Of a DNA stretch of 64,000 nucleotides, positions 51,302 to 60,486 are shown one piece after another. The notes beneath the pieces were generated by a model. The model saw nothing but the letters and a program-made list of their open reading frames with translations. It made no database searches and had not been told where the DNA came from. The number at the start of each line of letters is the position of its first letter. Positions within the stretch are counted from its first letter, which is position 1. Position numbers and translations under genes: made by a program. Origin of the DNA: Halioxenophilus aromaticivorans (GTDB lineage: Bacteria > Pseudomonadota > Gammaproteobacteria > Pseudomonadales > Cellvibrionaceae); NCBI RefSeq assembly GCF_042850945.1, contig NZ_AP031496.1, positions 5,208,001 through 5,272,000 of the forward strand. The letters are read 5' to 3'.

Positions 51302-52324
51302 GTGCTCTATCCCGGTTACGAACTCACGCTGAATGATGTCGTGGGCCATGCGATCCGATGCAGTTCCGAGGCCGTCCGGAGAGCGGTCGCTGCGTGTCTT
51401 GAAGACCCCGAGGCGGATGAAGAGGACTTTTACTGGCCGGGACAGGAGTACAGCCGCAGGTCCAGCCCGTTCGAATCGGAGGACCACGAACGCTGGTATG
51501 CGGTCGGCCCCTGGCACCACATTGCCCACGAGTTGGCCCATGGCCGGCGCTTTTTCAACGATGCCGCGCGCTCGTTCTTCGAGTGGTTGATCGGCGAGGC
51601 GCTCGAGGCCGAGGATCCAGAGACCCCGGGAACACCCGCCCTGGTGACCATGCTCGACGCCGGCGCGGCTTTCTACCGCTCCCGCATTGCCAGCGGTGAG
51701 CTGGAGGCAAGGTCGTTCGCAGAGAACCCGGGCATTGCGCTCGGCGCCGCTCCCAAGGAGCGAGCGGCCAACAACCGCATGAGCCCCGCCGGCGTTCCCT
51801 TGCTCTACGTTTCGCGGGAGATCGACACCTGCATCGCCGAAGTTCGTCCCTCGATCGGGGACACCGTGGTGGTGGGGCGCTTCCAGTCCACAGCATCCCT
51901 GAGGTTCTTCGATTTCACGAGGCTGGGTCGCCGGCTGCGACATGCCCCCTTGAGCTTGTTCGACCCCAGCTACCGAAAGCGCAGCGAACATCGGCTGCTG
52001 CTGGAGTACCTGCATGAAGAGATCGCTCGACCGGTCCGGACCGGCGATACGGATTACGTGATGACGCAGGCGCTGGCGGAGTTCATCCGCTACGACAAGA
52101 AGTGGGCTTTCGATGGCATCGCTTTTCGGTCCGTGCAATGCGAGGGTGGCGTGAACTATGTTCTGTTCGATAGAGGCGAGCCGGAGGCTATGCTGGCCCC
52201 GGACTGGCGGCCAGCCTTCCACCTGGCGATTGAGTGCGAGGCTGTCTCGATGCACGTGATCGAGGGCGTGCGTTATAGCCATGTTCCTGCCTCTATCCCG
52301 GTGCAGGCGACCAAGTCCTGGTGA
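51302..52324 (+). CDS. RES-domain protein with HEPN/RES-type N-terminal region, 5'-truncated
   Basis: The 340-residue frame is preceded by in-frame codons back to a stop at 51257, so the true N terminus was probably removed by the element ending at 51197. The C-terminal half carries the RES fold: FYRSRIAS near residue 122, APKERAANNRMSPAGVPLLY with its Arg and a Ser/Glu-rich ASREID-like continuation, then YVMTQALAEFIR and DGIAFRS. RES toxins degrade NAD+. The first half (residues 1-115) matches the domain often placed before RES in large members. Activity after truncation is doubtful. Confidence 0.7.
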   Translation: MLYPGYELTLNDVVGHAIRCSSEAVRRAVAACLEDPEADEEDFYWPGQEYSRRSSPFESEDHERWYAVGPWHHIAHELAHGRRFFNDAARSFFEWLIGEALEAEDPETPGTPALVTMLDAGAAFYRSRIASGELEARSFAENPGIALGAAPKERAANNRMSPAGVPLLYVSREIDTCIAEVRPSIGDTVVVGRFQSTASLRFFDFTRLGRRLRHAPLSLFDPSYRKRSEHRLLLEYLHEEIARPVRTGDTDYVMTQALAEFIRYDKKWAFDGIAFRSVQCEGGVNYVLFDRGEPEAMLAPDWRPAFHLAIECEAVSMHVIEGVRYSHVPASIPVQATKSW

Positions 52325-52425
52325 ACTGCGTATGGGCCACAGCGTGGCCTCGGGTGCGCTGCAGGCTACCCACGCCCCGCTGCGCCGGGCCTTGAAGACG
52401 CGCTTTGTTGCGAGAAGCTGGGCGC

Positions 52426-53443
52426 ATGCTCAGCGACGAAGAGAAAGCCCGCATGCAGTCCTGTCTGCGCACCTTGCGCGAGGCCATGCCGGGCTTCGCC
52501 AGCCGCCGCGCGCAGTTGGTGATGATGGCCGAGGTGGCACATGTCCTTGGCACGCTGGATCGAGCGCGGTGGCAAGGAGGTCAGGGCGGGCCGGACGACA
52601 GAGTTCCACGTCTGCGCTGCGCCGATCGGTGGCGGAGAACGCCTGCGCACGCTGCTGTGGGATCGTGCCGGCGCTGCCGTGCTGACCTCGGCGACGCTGC
52701 AGGCCTGCGGCTCGTTCGACCTCTTCATGGAAGAGGCTGGCCTGAAGGCATGGGAGGGGGTGCATGCGCTCAGCCTGCCATCACCCTTCGACCATGCGGC
52801 GCAGGCCGAGCTGCACCTGCCGCGCATGCGCTCCCATCCGCTCGATGCCCAGGCGCATACCGAGGAGGTGGCAGCCATGCTGCCCGCCCTGCTCGAGGCG
52901 CAAGCCGGGTCTCTGGTCCTGTTCGCATCGGCAAGGCAGATGCATCAGGTCGCGCATGCGCTGCCGGAGGCGCTGCGCGAGCAGATCCTCGTGCAGGGAA
53001 GCACGTCCAAGCGCGAGCTGCTGGCGCGCCACAAGGCTCGCATCGACCAGGGCCAGCGTTCGGTCCTCTTCGGTCTGGCCAGCCTCTCCGAGGGGGTGGA
53101 CCTGCCCGGCGCCTACTGCACGCACCTGGTAGTGGTCAAGTTGCCCTTCGCGGTGCCCGACGATCCGGTCGAGCAGACACGCCGGGAGTGGATCGAGGCG
53201 CAGGGGAGGTCCGCCTTCCATGAGCGCAGCGTCCCCGAGGTCGGCATCCGGCTGGCGCAGGCGGTGGGGCGGCTGCTGCGCACGCCCGAGGACCACGGCC
53301 GCGTCACGGTGCTGGATCCGCGGCTGGCGAGCACGCCGTGGGGCCGGCGCCTGCTGGCGGGCCTGCCGCCGTACCGACGTGTGCGCGGCGCGGCGCCAGG
53401 CTTGCCATCCGACGCGGCAACGGTCGATCGTTCGGCCGCGTGA
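52426..53443 (+). pseudogene. ATP-dependent helicase DinG-like, internally deleted
   Basis: The first 38 or so codons (ATG 52426; SDEEKARMQSCLRTLREAM) match the N terminus of DinG. Near 52541 the match jumps to another frame, which encodes the C-terminal helicase half (VLTSATLQACGSFD, SLVLFASARQMHQV, SLSEGVDLPGAYCTHLV, QAVGRLLRTPEDHG). The Walker A, iron-sulfur and DEAH parts are missing, so about half of the gene is deleted and the product cannot work as a helicase. Confidence 0.75.
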
Positions 53444-53461
53444 CGGCGCCAGCGGCGGCTC

Positions 53462-54127
53462 TTGAAGGTGCGTCGCGGTAGGAGATCCTGGGTGGACCAA
53501 CACCGATCCACCCATGAACTCCATATGGAGGGCATCGGCGCGGTCGGCGTGCTCGAACCCATCGTCGTGCGGCCTGTGCTGGGCACCGACCTCTTCGAGA
53601 TCATCGCCGGTGAGCGCCGTTGGAGAGCCGCAAGGAACGTCTTCGGCGACGACTACGACATGCCCGTGGTCATCAAGGACGCCAGCGACGAGGCGGCCGA
53701 GGCCATGTCGGTGATCGAGAACTACTACCGCGCCGCCATGTCGCCGGCCGAGGAAGCCCGTGCCGCGCAGCGCCAACTGCTGCGCCAGCGCGGCGACAAG
53801 GAAGAAGCCGCCCGCCTCATGGGCTGGTCGCCCGAGGTGTTGGAGCGGCGGCTCGCGCTGATGGCCTGCACACCCGCAGTGCTCAAGGCGCTGACTACGC
53901 GCAGCATCCAACTCGGCCACGCCGAACTGCTCTCGGGCACCCCACCGGAGAAGCAGGACGGCGTGCTGACGCAGAAGGTGCCGGTGACCTTGCCGAAGTC
54001 CCAACTCGGACGCTATGCGCGCCGGCTGCCTGATGGTTCCCTGGTTTTCGCCGCTTCTGGTCAGACATGCGAAAAGGTTGAACCTTATGCATTCGTATCA
54101 GTGCTCAGGCCGGGCCGCCGGCTTTGA
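53462..54127 (+). pseudogene. ParB-like partition protein, truncated at both ends
   Basis: The middle of the frame matches ParB/Spo0J proteins: GVLEPIVVRPV, then the arginine-rich FEIIAGERRWRAA, SVIENYYRAAMSPAEEARA and a helix-turn-helix region DKEEAARLMGWSPEVLERRLAL. The last part (QLGHAELLSG, QLGRYARRL) resembles the ParB of the PRTRC plasmid/ICE gene system. The N-terminal leader is missing and the C terminus after about residue 190 turns into unrelated sequence. Probably a remnant of a plasmid maintenance gene. Confidence 0.6.
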
Positions 54128-54299
54128 TCGCATCGTGTAGGCCTTCTCAGTCCGGGAGAGTGTCGAGGATCCGAGGCCGCTACCACGGCATTCTCGATGG
54201 ACATCTGCGTCCGGCCTATGCGGTGTCCGAGGCGGCATGTAATCAATGTGCGCTGCGTCACGCGTGCGATCGTCCGGGTGAACCGCCCCGGGGCGGTTC

Positions 54300-54470
54300 A
54301 CTACCTGCAGCAATGGTTCGCGCCGAGCGACCCGGCGATGGAGCAGTCTCTGCACAACATCCCCGTGTTCCGCCAGTTCGCCGCGCTGAGGGCCGTGGCG
54401 CGGTTGCTGGACGAGACGACGATCCTTCGGTTCCGCCACCTGCTTGAGAAGCAGGGCCTGGCAACCGAAA
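54300..54470 (+). pseudogene. IS5-family transposase fragment
   Basis: A short frame encodes LQQWFAPSDPAMEQSLHN, then FRQFAALR and LLDETTILRFRHLLEKQGL, the N-terminal DUF772 region of IS5-group transposases. No catalytic domain follows; the sequence passes directly into the 3' end of the hydrolase gene. Confidence 0.7.
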
Positions 54471-54499
54471 GGTGCCATTGCGGGCACCTGTCTCGCGGT

Positions 54500-55957
54500 T
54501 TAGAGGCCGCCCGCAGGATTGTTCTGTGGCCGGTTCGCCCGAGCTGGCTCGTATGGCACAAACGCGGGCACCGATGCGGGTATGAGAGCTTTGGCCCTAG
54601 CGTTCATTCCGGCTGGACTGACATCAGGCCAAACCCCAGTGTTGATCCGAGTCAAGACTGTCTCAATCGCCGCAGCTGACTCTGAAGGCTCGAACGTACA
54701 GTGCCCCGCACGGTCAACAATCGTCGTTCTGTAGAGACTCACATCTCCACCATTGGCCTGCATCTTCTGAACATACGAATCGATGATGTTTGGAGGCACC
54801 ACGTTATCTCCTGTTGTATGCATCCGCAAGGAAGGTATCTTGGGTGTGCCGTGGACTGTTCGTCCCGGCCCGTTCCAGAACGCCGAGGCGGCGGGTTCCG
54901 CCTGTACACGGGTCGCGTCCCGCAGTGTTGCAAGATCGGCCTGGAGATTGAGTCCATTTGTCGAGTAAAGCGATAGCACCAGACGCCCGACTGCCGGCTC
55001 GGCGCGGGCCAGAAGTTGGGAGTAGTCGATGCCCGCATTCCAAGAGAGTTGCCGAACTGCCGGAGATGTCCCTGCATGCTCAAACATGAATCGAGACTGT
55101 CCTCCAGGTTGGGCGGCGTTGAGAAGCACAGTGTCGAAGACTGCACTTTGAAGCGCACCGAGATCGAAGGGATCTGGCTGAGCTCGTGTGGCATTGCTCC
55201 ACACCGGCCACTGGCCTACTGCAGCAGCAAGCGCAATCCTAGCCCGACCTTCCTGGCTCTGCTGAGCTAGCGTGAGAGCGGCGCGCCATTTTGCAGATTG
55301 ATCTGCTACGGAAGCAAGATCGGAGAAGCCGACGACCTGCAATTCTGATGCGATCAGCGTCTTCAGCACGAACCACCCATCCAACATCATGTTCATGAGT
55401 GGTACCGGCTCATGAGCGCACCCTACAACAACGCCATCAACCTTCTCGGGATAGCGCTCGGCAAAATTTAGAGCAACGAAGCCGCCGCCCGAGTGTCCAT
55501 ACTGGATCACCTTCGTAGGCTTCCCATAGCGCGCGTTGAACATGTCGATGACCGAGATCAGCTCTTGCTGCTCTCGATCCGGATCATAGTTAAAGTTTCT
55601 TTGCGGATTTCGACCGGTACCCGAAAGCGCGTAGCCTCGCTGCAACCAGTAGCAACTCCGCGCGCCGTCCTTAGCGGGAACATAGTCAAGGTCGTTGATC
55701 AACAAGCCGTTCCAGCCTGTTGGCCGACGCATGCTCCACGGCGACCCGTTTGCAAAGGCGCCCTCGGCCTCCACATAGGTAACGGTCCCATTGCATCCTG
55801 TCACTACAACTTCCTGCTGTGTCGGCGGACCATCAGCGGCCTTGACGATTCCGCCGCACGCCGTTAGTACAGCTGCCGCTATCACGCCGACGAGGCGCCT
55901 CGATTGACAACTGATAGATCCGATTGCCCTCACCTGCCGGTTTGGTTCACTTTTCAT
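54500..55957 (-). CDS. Exported alpha/beta hydrolase (lipoprotein-like)
   Basis: The 485-residue protein starts with a positively charged segment and a hydrophobic stretch ending in VLTACGG, a lipobox, so it is probably a periplasmic or outer-membrane lipoprotein. The nucleophile elbow is GHSGGGFVALNFAERYP (Ser near residue 155), with Asp in HTTGDNVVPP and His in AGHCTFEP. The N-terminal WNGLLINDLDY carries the oxyanion part. It resembles large secreted esterase/hydrolases of unknown substrate. Flanked by IS5, IS630 and IS1071 pieces on an IncP-like backbone, it looks like a captured degradative gene. Confidence 0.78.
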   Translation of the reverse strand: MKSEPNRQVRAIGSISCQSRRLVGVIAAAVLTACGGIVKAADGPPTQQEVVVTGCNGTVTYVEAEGAFANGSPWSMRRPTGWNGLLINDLDYVPAKDGARSCYWLQRGYALSGTGRNPQRNFNYDPDREQQELISVIDMFNARYGKPTKVIQYGHSGGGFVALNFAERYPEKVDGVVVGCAHEPVPLMNMMLDGWFVLKTLIASELQVVGFSDLASVADQSAKWRAALTLAQQSQEGRARIALAAAVGQWPVWSNATRAQPDPFDLGALQSAVFDTVLLNAAQPGGQSRFMFEHAGTSPAVRQLSWNAGIDYSQLLARAEPAVGRLVLSLYSTNGLNLQADLATLRDATRVQAEPAASAFWNGPGRTVHGTPKIPSLRMHTTGDNVVPPNIIDSYVQKMQANGGDVSLYRTTIVDRAGHCTFEPSESAAAIETVLTRINTGVWPDVSPAGMNARAKALIPASVPAFVPYEPARANRPQNNPAGGL

Positions 55958-56148
55958 GTGGTCTCCTTTTTACATGTTGGTCGGCGCCCGCTAACAGTCG
56001 AAAACGAAATCTACCCACTGCGAGCCTCAGTTGCATAGTTTGCCACCTAAGGAAAATAATATTAGGTAACTAATCTTGTGTCAACGGGAGTTATAGACTC
56101 GGCATAATTTATTCATCAACTTTTGTTGATGACCTGACTCCAAAGTTC

Positions 56149-56337
56149 ATGGAAAAAGAAGATGCACGCAAGCAGTCGCGGGAAGTGCTGCAAGAACGGC
56201 GCAAGCAAGTTATCCGTTTGCATCGAAAAGGTGTTGGCGTGATGCAGATCGTGGAGCAAACCGGGCTGAGTTGGTCTGGTGTCAACGCTGCACTGCGCCT
56301 GTTCGAGCAAGGCGGAGCGGCTGCACTCAAGCCACCG
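56149..56337 (+). pseudogene. IS630-family transposase, 5' fragment
   Basis: From ATG 56149, about 63 residues (SREVLQERRKQVIRLHRKG, then IVEQTGLSWSGVNAALRLF) match the N-terminal helix-turn-helix of IS630 transposases. At about 56337 the match ends and IS1071 transposase sequence begins in another frame. Confidence 0.72.
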
Positions 56338-58712
56338 CCATCGCCGCCAGCGTTGATCCAGCAACACTTGATCGCTGGCGAGCCTCAGTTTCAGAGCTGC
56401 GCCCAGATGGACAAACCCAGCAGAGTTGGCTATGGGCTGCACCGGCGAAACACTCAACCCGCCAAATCAGCGAGGTACTGGAGCGCATCGACCTGCTTTA
56501 CACGCTGGACGTTCATAAGCACCTGGCAGACATCCCCGATCTCATCTTGCGCCGCTACGCGCGCCGACTTGTCTCCAGGCCGCCCTCAGCCGGAGCCAAG
56601 ATCAAAGAGCCAGCGCGCACCGTGGAGGTCGCATGCTTTCTTCGGTATTGCCTGTTCACCACCACAGACCAGTTGATCCTTATGGTGCAGCGCCGGATCG
56701 CCGATCTGTGGCGTCAGGCTGCCGCCGATGTCCCCGCTACCGTCAATTGGGCCGCAATGTACAAAACGCTGCTCGGCGAACTTGTTGCCTTGAGCGCGCA
56801 AGGTGCGGTGCCAGATGCTGAGTTGCGTGCCCGTCTTGAAGCCTTGATCACCGAAACCCAGAAACGCAAACCACCGAGCAGGGCCTCCCTGGTCCGCGAG
56901 GGATTGATTGATGGAATTCGCCCCGTGCGGTCGTTGCTCGTCGCCATTGCAAAGCTGCCCTGGCAGGCCACCGGCGAGCATCCTGCCATCGAGTACCTTG
57001 CCAAGCTGCAAGCTTTATATCTCAAAGGATCCAGAAAGCTGCCAGTTGAAGTGGTGGCACCAAGTCTGGGAATGATCTGGCAGGTTTCGATCTCCAGCCC
57101 AGACCGGGAACGGGCGTTTCAGGCGTTGGAGGTGGCCACCCTGTTTGCCCTGCGCCGCGCGGTGCGCAATGGCTCGGTCTGGATTGAGCACAGCCTGAGC
57201 TTTCGGGGTCGTGCGCGCTTGTTCTTCACGGACGAGCGTTGGCAGGCAGAGTCCAAGAAACACTATGCCCGTCTATCGTTACCCAGCAAGGCTGCCACTT
57301 TCTTGAAGCCTTTGCTGGCCAGAGTAACTGCCGGTGTCGATGCGGTGGCCGCTGCAGCCCGCAGTGGCGTACTGCGCGTGGATGATGAACTCCATTTGTC
57401 GCCATTGCCCGCAGAGGACGAAGACCCAGAAGTGACCAAGCTGCGCGCGGCTTTGGATCACCGCATCGGTGAGGTTCAATTGCCGGAAGTGATTCTGGCC
57501 GTTGACGCCCAGGTGCGCTTTAGCTGGATCATGCTCGGACGTGAGCCGCGCTCTACCGACGAGCTGCTGATGGTCTATGCCGGCATCATGGCCCACGGCA
57601 CCAGTCTGACTGCGGTCGAATGCGCGCGCATGATTCCGCAATTGTCTGCCACCAGCATTCGCCAGGCCATGCGCTGGGCGCGGGACGAACGGCGTCTGAG
57701 CCAGGCCTGCCAGGCTGTGCTGGAATTCATGCAGCGACACCCGATTGCCGCCACCTGGGGGCGGTCCGATTTGGCATCTTCTGACATGATGACCATGGAG
57801 ACCACCAAACGGGTGTGGCAAGCCCGGCTTGATCCTCGGCGCAACACACCTTCCATTGGAATCTACTCCCATGTAAAAGACCGGTGGGGCATCTTCCATG
57901 CGCAGCCCTTTGTGCTCAATGAGCGCCAGGCGGGCGTGGCCATTGAAGGTGTCATCCGCCAAGAAAAGCTGGAGACCAGCCAGCTTGCTGTGGATACCCA
58001 TGGCTACACCGACTTTGCCATGTCACATGCCCGTTTGCTTGGTTTTGATCTTTGCCCGCGGTTGAAGGAACTCAAACAGCGCCACCTCTTTGTGCCACGC
58101 GGCACCAAAGTGCCCGCAGAAATCGCTGCGGTGTGCGAAGCCAATGTCGACGTCGCTTTGATCGAAAAGCATTGGGATAGTCTGGTGCACCTGGCAGCCT
58201 CGGTCATGAGCGGACATGCCAGTGCGGTGGCAGCTCTTGCGCGGTTCGGTTCTGCCGCCCAGGGCGATCCAATCTATGAGGCTGGCGTGCAATTGGGGCG
58301 GTTGCTGCGTACGGCGTTTTTGGCTGACTACTTTGTCAAGGACGCTTTCAGGAACGAGTTGCGCCGGGTGCTCAATCGGGGCGAGGCTGTTAACGCCCTC
58401 AAGCGCGCCATTTATACCGGCCGGATCAGCCCGGCGCAGGCCAAACGTGTCGATGAAATGCAGGCTGTGGCCGATGCGTTGAGCCTGATGGCCAACATCG
58501 TGATGGCGTGGAATACCTCACAGATGCAGGCGGTCCTGGATCGCTGGTCGAACCGCCGCCAGGTCATTCCACCGGAACTGATCGGGAAGATTGCGCCCAC
58601 CAGGCTGGAGAGCATCAACTTGCGGGGTGTGTTTCGCTTCCCGGTTGACCGCTATGCTGACCAAATCCTGCCTTCGCGGCCAAATGCATCGATAACTGGC
58701 ACCAATGGATGA
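56338..58712 (+). pseudogene. tnpA: IS1071 transposase TnpA, 5'-truncated
   Basis: About 790 residues of a Tn3-family transposase remain, with RQISEVLERIDLLYTLDVH, RYARRLVSRPPSAGA, the catalytic blocks around AVDTHGYTDFAMSHARLLGF and the C-terminal FRNELRRVLNRGEAVNALKR. It ends beside a repeat with the IS1071 end sequence, which identifies it. Roughly 170-180 N-terminal residues are lost at the junction with the IS630 fragment; the open frame extends back to 56271 through unrelated sequence. IS1071 borders many catabolic gene blocks on IncP-1 plasmids. Confidence 0.82.
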
Positions 58713-58745
58713 AACCGACCACGGTTTGACGCCACGAATCGCAGA

Positions 58746-58855
58746 TTTGAAAGTGAACAGGAAAGTCAATGAAATCAACGATCTACCAACACCACCTCCG
58801 CGCCAGTGCTAGCTTTTCGTACCGTCACTTATTGCACTGAAAACGAGGAGACCCC
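58746..58855. repeat. IS1071 right inverted repeat
   Basis: Read inward from 58855 it begins GGGGTCTCCTCGTTTTCAGT, the start of the known 110-bp IS1071 end. The inner limit is set from that known length. The left end is not present. Confidence 0.8.
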
Positions 58856-59833
58856 TCACCGGGCCGGTGGCCCTCGCCGCTGGGCTTTGCGGCCCTGACG
58901 GGCCTTCCTGGCCCGTTTCCGGGGCCTTCCCTGCCCTGCCCCACCGGCGCGGCCGTTGTGGACAGTTTCGGGACAAGTCGGCCGAGGCCGGCCGGCGCAG
59001 CCCTGACGTTGACACTTGAGGGGCAGCGGGGCCGGCGCGATGTTGACACTTGGGGGGCAGCGGCCGATTTCGGCCTGGTCGAGCCGTCCAGGCGGCCGCC
59101 GAGGCGGCCTAAGTGCCTGATCGGCATGGAGTTATCCACCGAAGTTGTGGATAACCCTGTTAGGAACCCTGCCCCGGTATTGACACTTGAGGGGCGGCCC
59201 TACTGACACTTGAGGGGCGCGGTTCTTGACACTTGAGGGGCAGCGTATTGACACATGGGGGGCTTATCCATTGACACTTGAGGGGCGGCCTCTTCGCGCT
59301 TTTCCTTGGCGTGACAACGGTTTACGCGCGTTTTTCGGTCATGCTAACCAGGTTTTTAACCGTCTTTATAACCTTTTTATATAACCAGGTAGTTTTAACC
59401 AGAGGCTGGCGAAAAAAACGGCAACACGGCCCAAGCTACCGCGCAGCATGACCGGCCGCCGAAGGGGGGAAACCCCCCTTCTCGATCCCACCCGGCCGCA
59501 AGCGGCCTCCCATCCCCCCAGGGGCTACGCCCCTCGGCCGCCTTGCGGCCTCACCCCACAATGGAGCGCCTTCGGCGCTACGGCTTAGGAGAGCCAGGCG
59601 CAAGCGCCTGGCGGAAGGCAGTAAGTTCGAGAGCTTGCGAGGGGGCAAAGCCCCCTCACACTCCCCAACCAGGTCGCCGCGGTTCGACCGGCCGCGCGAT
59701 CCTCAAGCATCGCAGCAGCTCCACCGCCGCAGGTTTTACGCCAAGGAAGGGGGTCGGCCAGCTCGGCCGGTGGCGCGGAAAGCGCCCCTCAAGTGTCAAT
59801 GAAACGTGAGACGCGGGGCCAGGCCCGCGCCGA
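58856..59833. other. oriV: IncP-1-type vegetative origin oriV
   Basis: The region contains seven 15-bp TrfA-type iterons TGACACTTGAGGGGC (two with GGGGGG variants) at 59010, 59044, 59181, 59204, 59227, 59249 and 59272. The last five are spaced 22-23 bp as in RK2/R751. DnaA-box-like TTATCCACC (59132) and TTGTGGATAA (59145) lie between the groups, an AT-rich stretch (about 59340-59400) follows, then a GC-rich inverted-repeat region (59440-59560). An IncP-1 origin needs TrfA; no trfA gene is in the window. No protein-coding gene is supported here. Confidence 0.9.
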
Positions 59834-60115
59834 TCACAAGCCGAGTTCGGAGTGAGAGCCGAGGCGCACCAGGCGCAGCGTGTCGGCGTCGGGCTTCTGG
59901 TAGATCAGCACCAGGTCGGGCTTGACGTGGCAATCCCGGTGATCCTTCCAGTCCCCGGTCAGCGCGTGGTCGCGGTGCCGAGGTTCCAGCGGCTGGTCGT
60001 CGGCGAGCGCGACCAGGACGGGCACCAGGTCGGCGTCGAGCGTGGCCCGGTGCTGCCCTTTCGCCTCGCGCTTGTAGTCGCGCTTGAACTGGCCGGTGCG
60101 CTCAATCTGCCGCAT
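59834..60115 (-). CDS. YafQ-type (RelE superfamily) toxin
   Basis: The 93-residue protein matches YafQ: RTGQFKRDYKREAKG at the start, PLEPRHRDHALTGDWKDHRDCHV in the middle and VLIYQKPDADTLRLVRLGSHSEL at the end, with the His residues of the mRNA interferase site. It overlaps the antitoxin gene by 14 bp and lies downstream of it. Such pairs stabilise plasmids, and it sits between oriV and the Tn3-family element. Confidence 0.88.
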   Translation of the reverse strand: MRQIERTGQFKRDYKREAKGQHRATLDADLVPVLVALADDQPLEPRHRDHALTGDWKDHRDCHVKPDLVLIYQKPDADTLRLVRLGSHSELGL

Positions 60116-60365
60116 GCAGATCGGCCATCAGATCGTTGACGGTGGCGAAGCGCGGCAGCTTGCCCTTGCGGGCTTCCTTCATCGCCTCGATGGTGGTGGC
60201 GTTCGGAATCAGCGGCTCGAAGGGCAGCGCCTTGTCCTGGGCCACCTTCGTGAGCAGCAGCCGCACCGCGTCGGACACGGTAAGGCCCATCGCGGCCAGG
60301 ACGGCCGCCGCTTCTTCCTTGATCGCGCCGTCGATGCGCGTTTGTACGAGCTGGTTTGCAGCCAT
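60102..60365 (-). CDS. RelB/DinJ-family antitoxin
   Basis: The 87-residue protein starts MAANQLVQTRIDGAIKEEA, a ribbon-helix-helix, followed by VLAAMGLTVSDAVRLLLTKVA and a flexible toxin-binding tail ending DLMADLHAAD. It is upstream of and overlaps the toxin gene. It would repress its own promoter, probably through the near-palindrome at 60392. Confidence 0.88.
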   Translation of the reverse strand: MAANQLVQTRIDGAIKEEAAAVLAAMGLTVSDAVRLLLTKVAQDKALPFEPLIPNATTIEAMKEARKGKLPRFATVNDLMADLHAAD

Positions 60366-60391
60366 GATTGGTTCTCCGGTTGGGTTCGTGA

Positions 60392-60404
60392 ATTACATTG
60401 TAAT
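60392..60404. promoter_or_regulatory. Near-palindrome ATTACATTGTAAT upstream of the antitoxin gene
   Basis: A 13-base symmetrical sequence 27 bp before the antitoxin start, a plausible operator for the ribbon-helix-helix protein. The rest of the gap to 60486 shows no gene. Confidence 0.45.
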
Positions 60405-60486
60405 GCACGCCAAGGGAAAGGGCAAGGTTTAGCGGCTAAAACGTTTAGCTAAAGTGCTTGACGATTAGGACATTTTGCCCTAATAT

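Noticed and set aside
51248..54004. Long minus-strand frames (344 and 407 codons) over the RES and DinG genes
   Set aside because: Shadows of the plus-strand genes in GC-rich DNA; composition is low-complexity and unlike any family.
59010..59286. Regularly spaced short repeats resembling a CRISPR array
   Set aside because: The unit is 15 bp with 7-8 bp gaps and equals the TrfA iteron of IncP-1 origins, so it is oriV.
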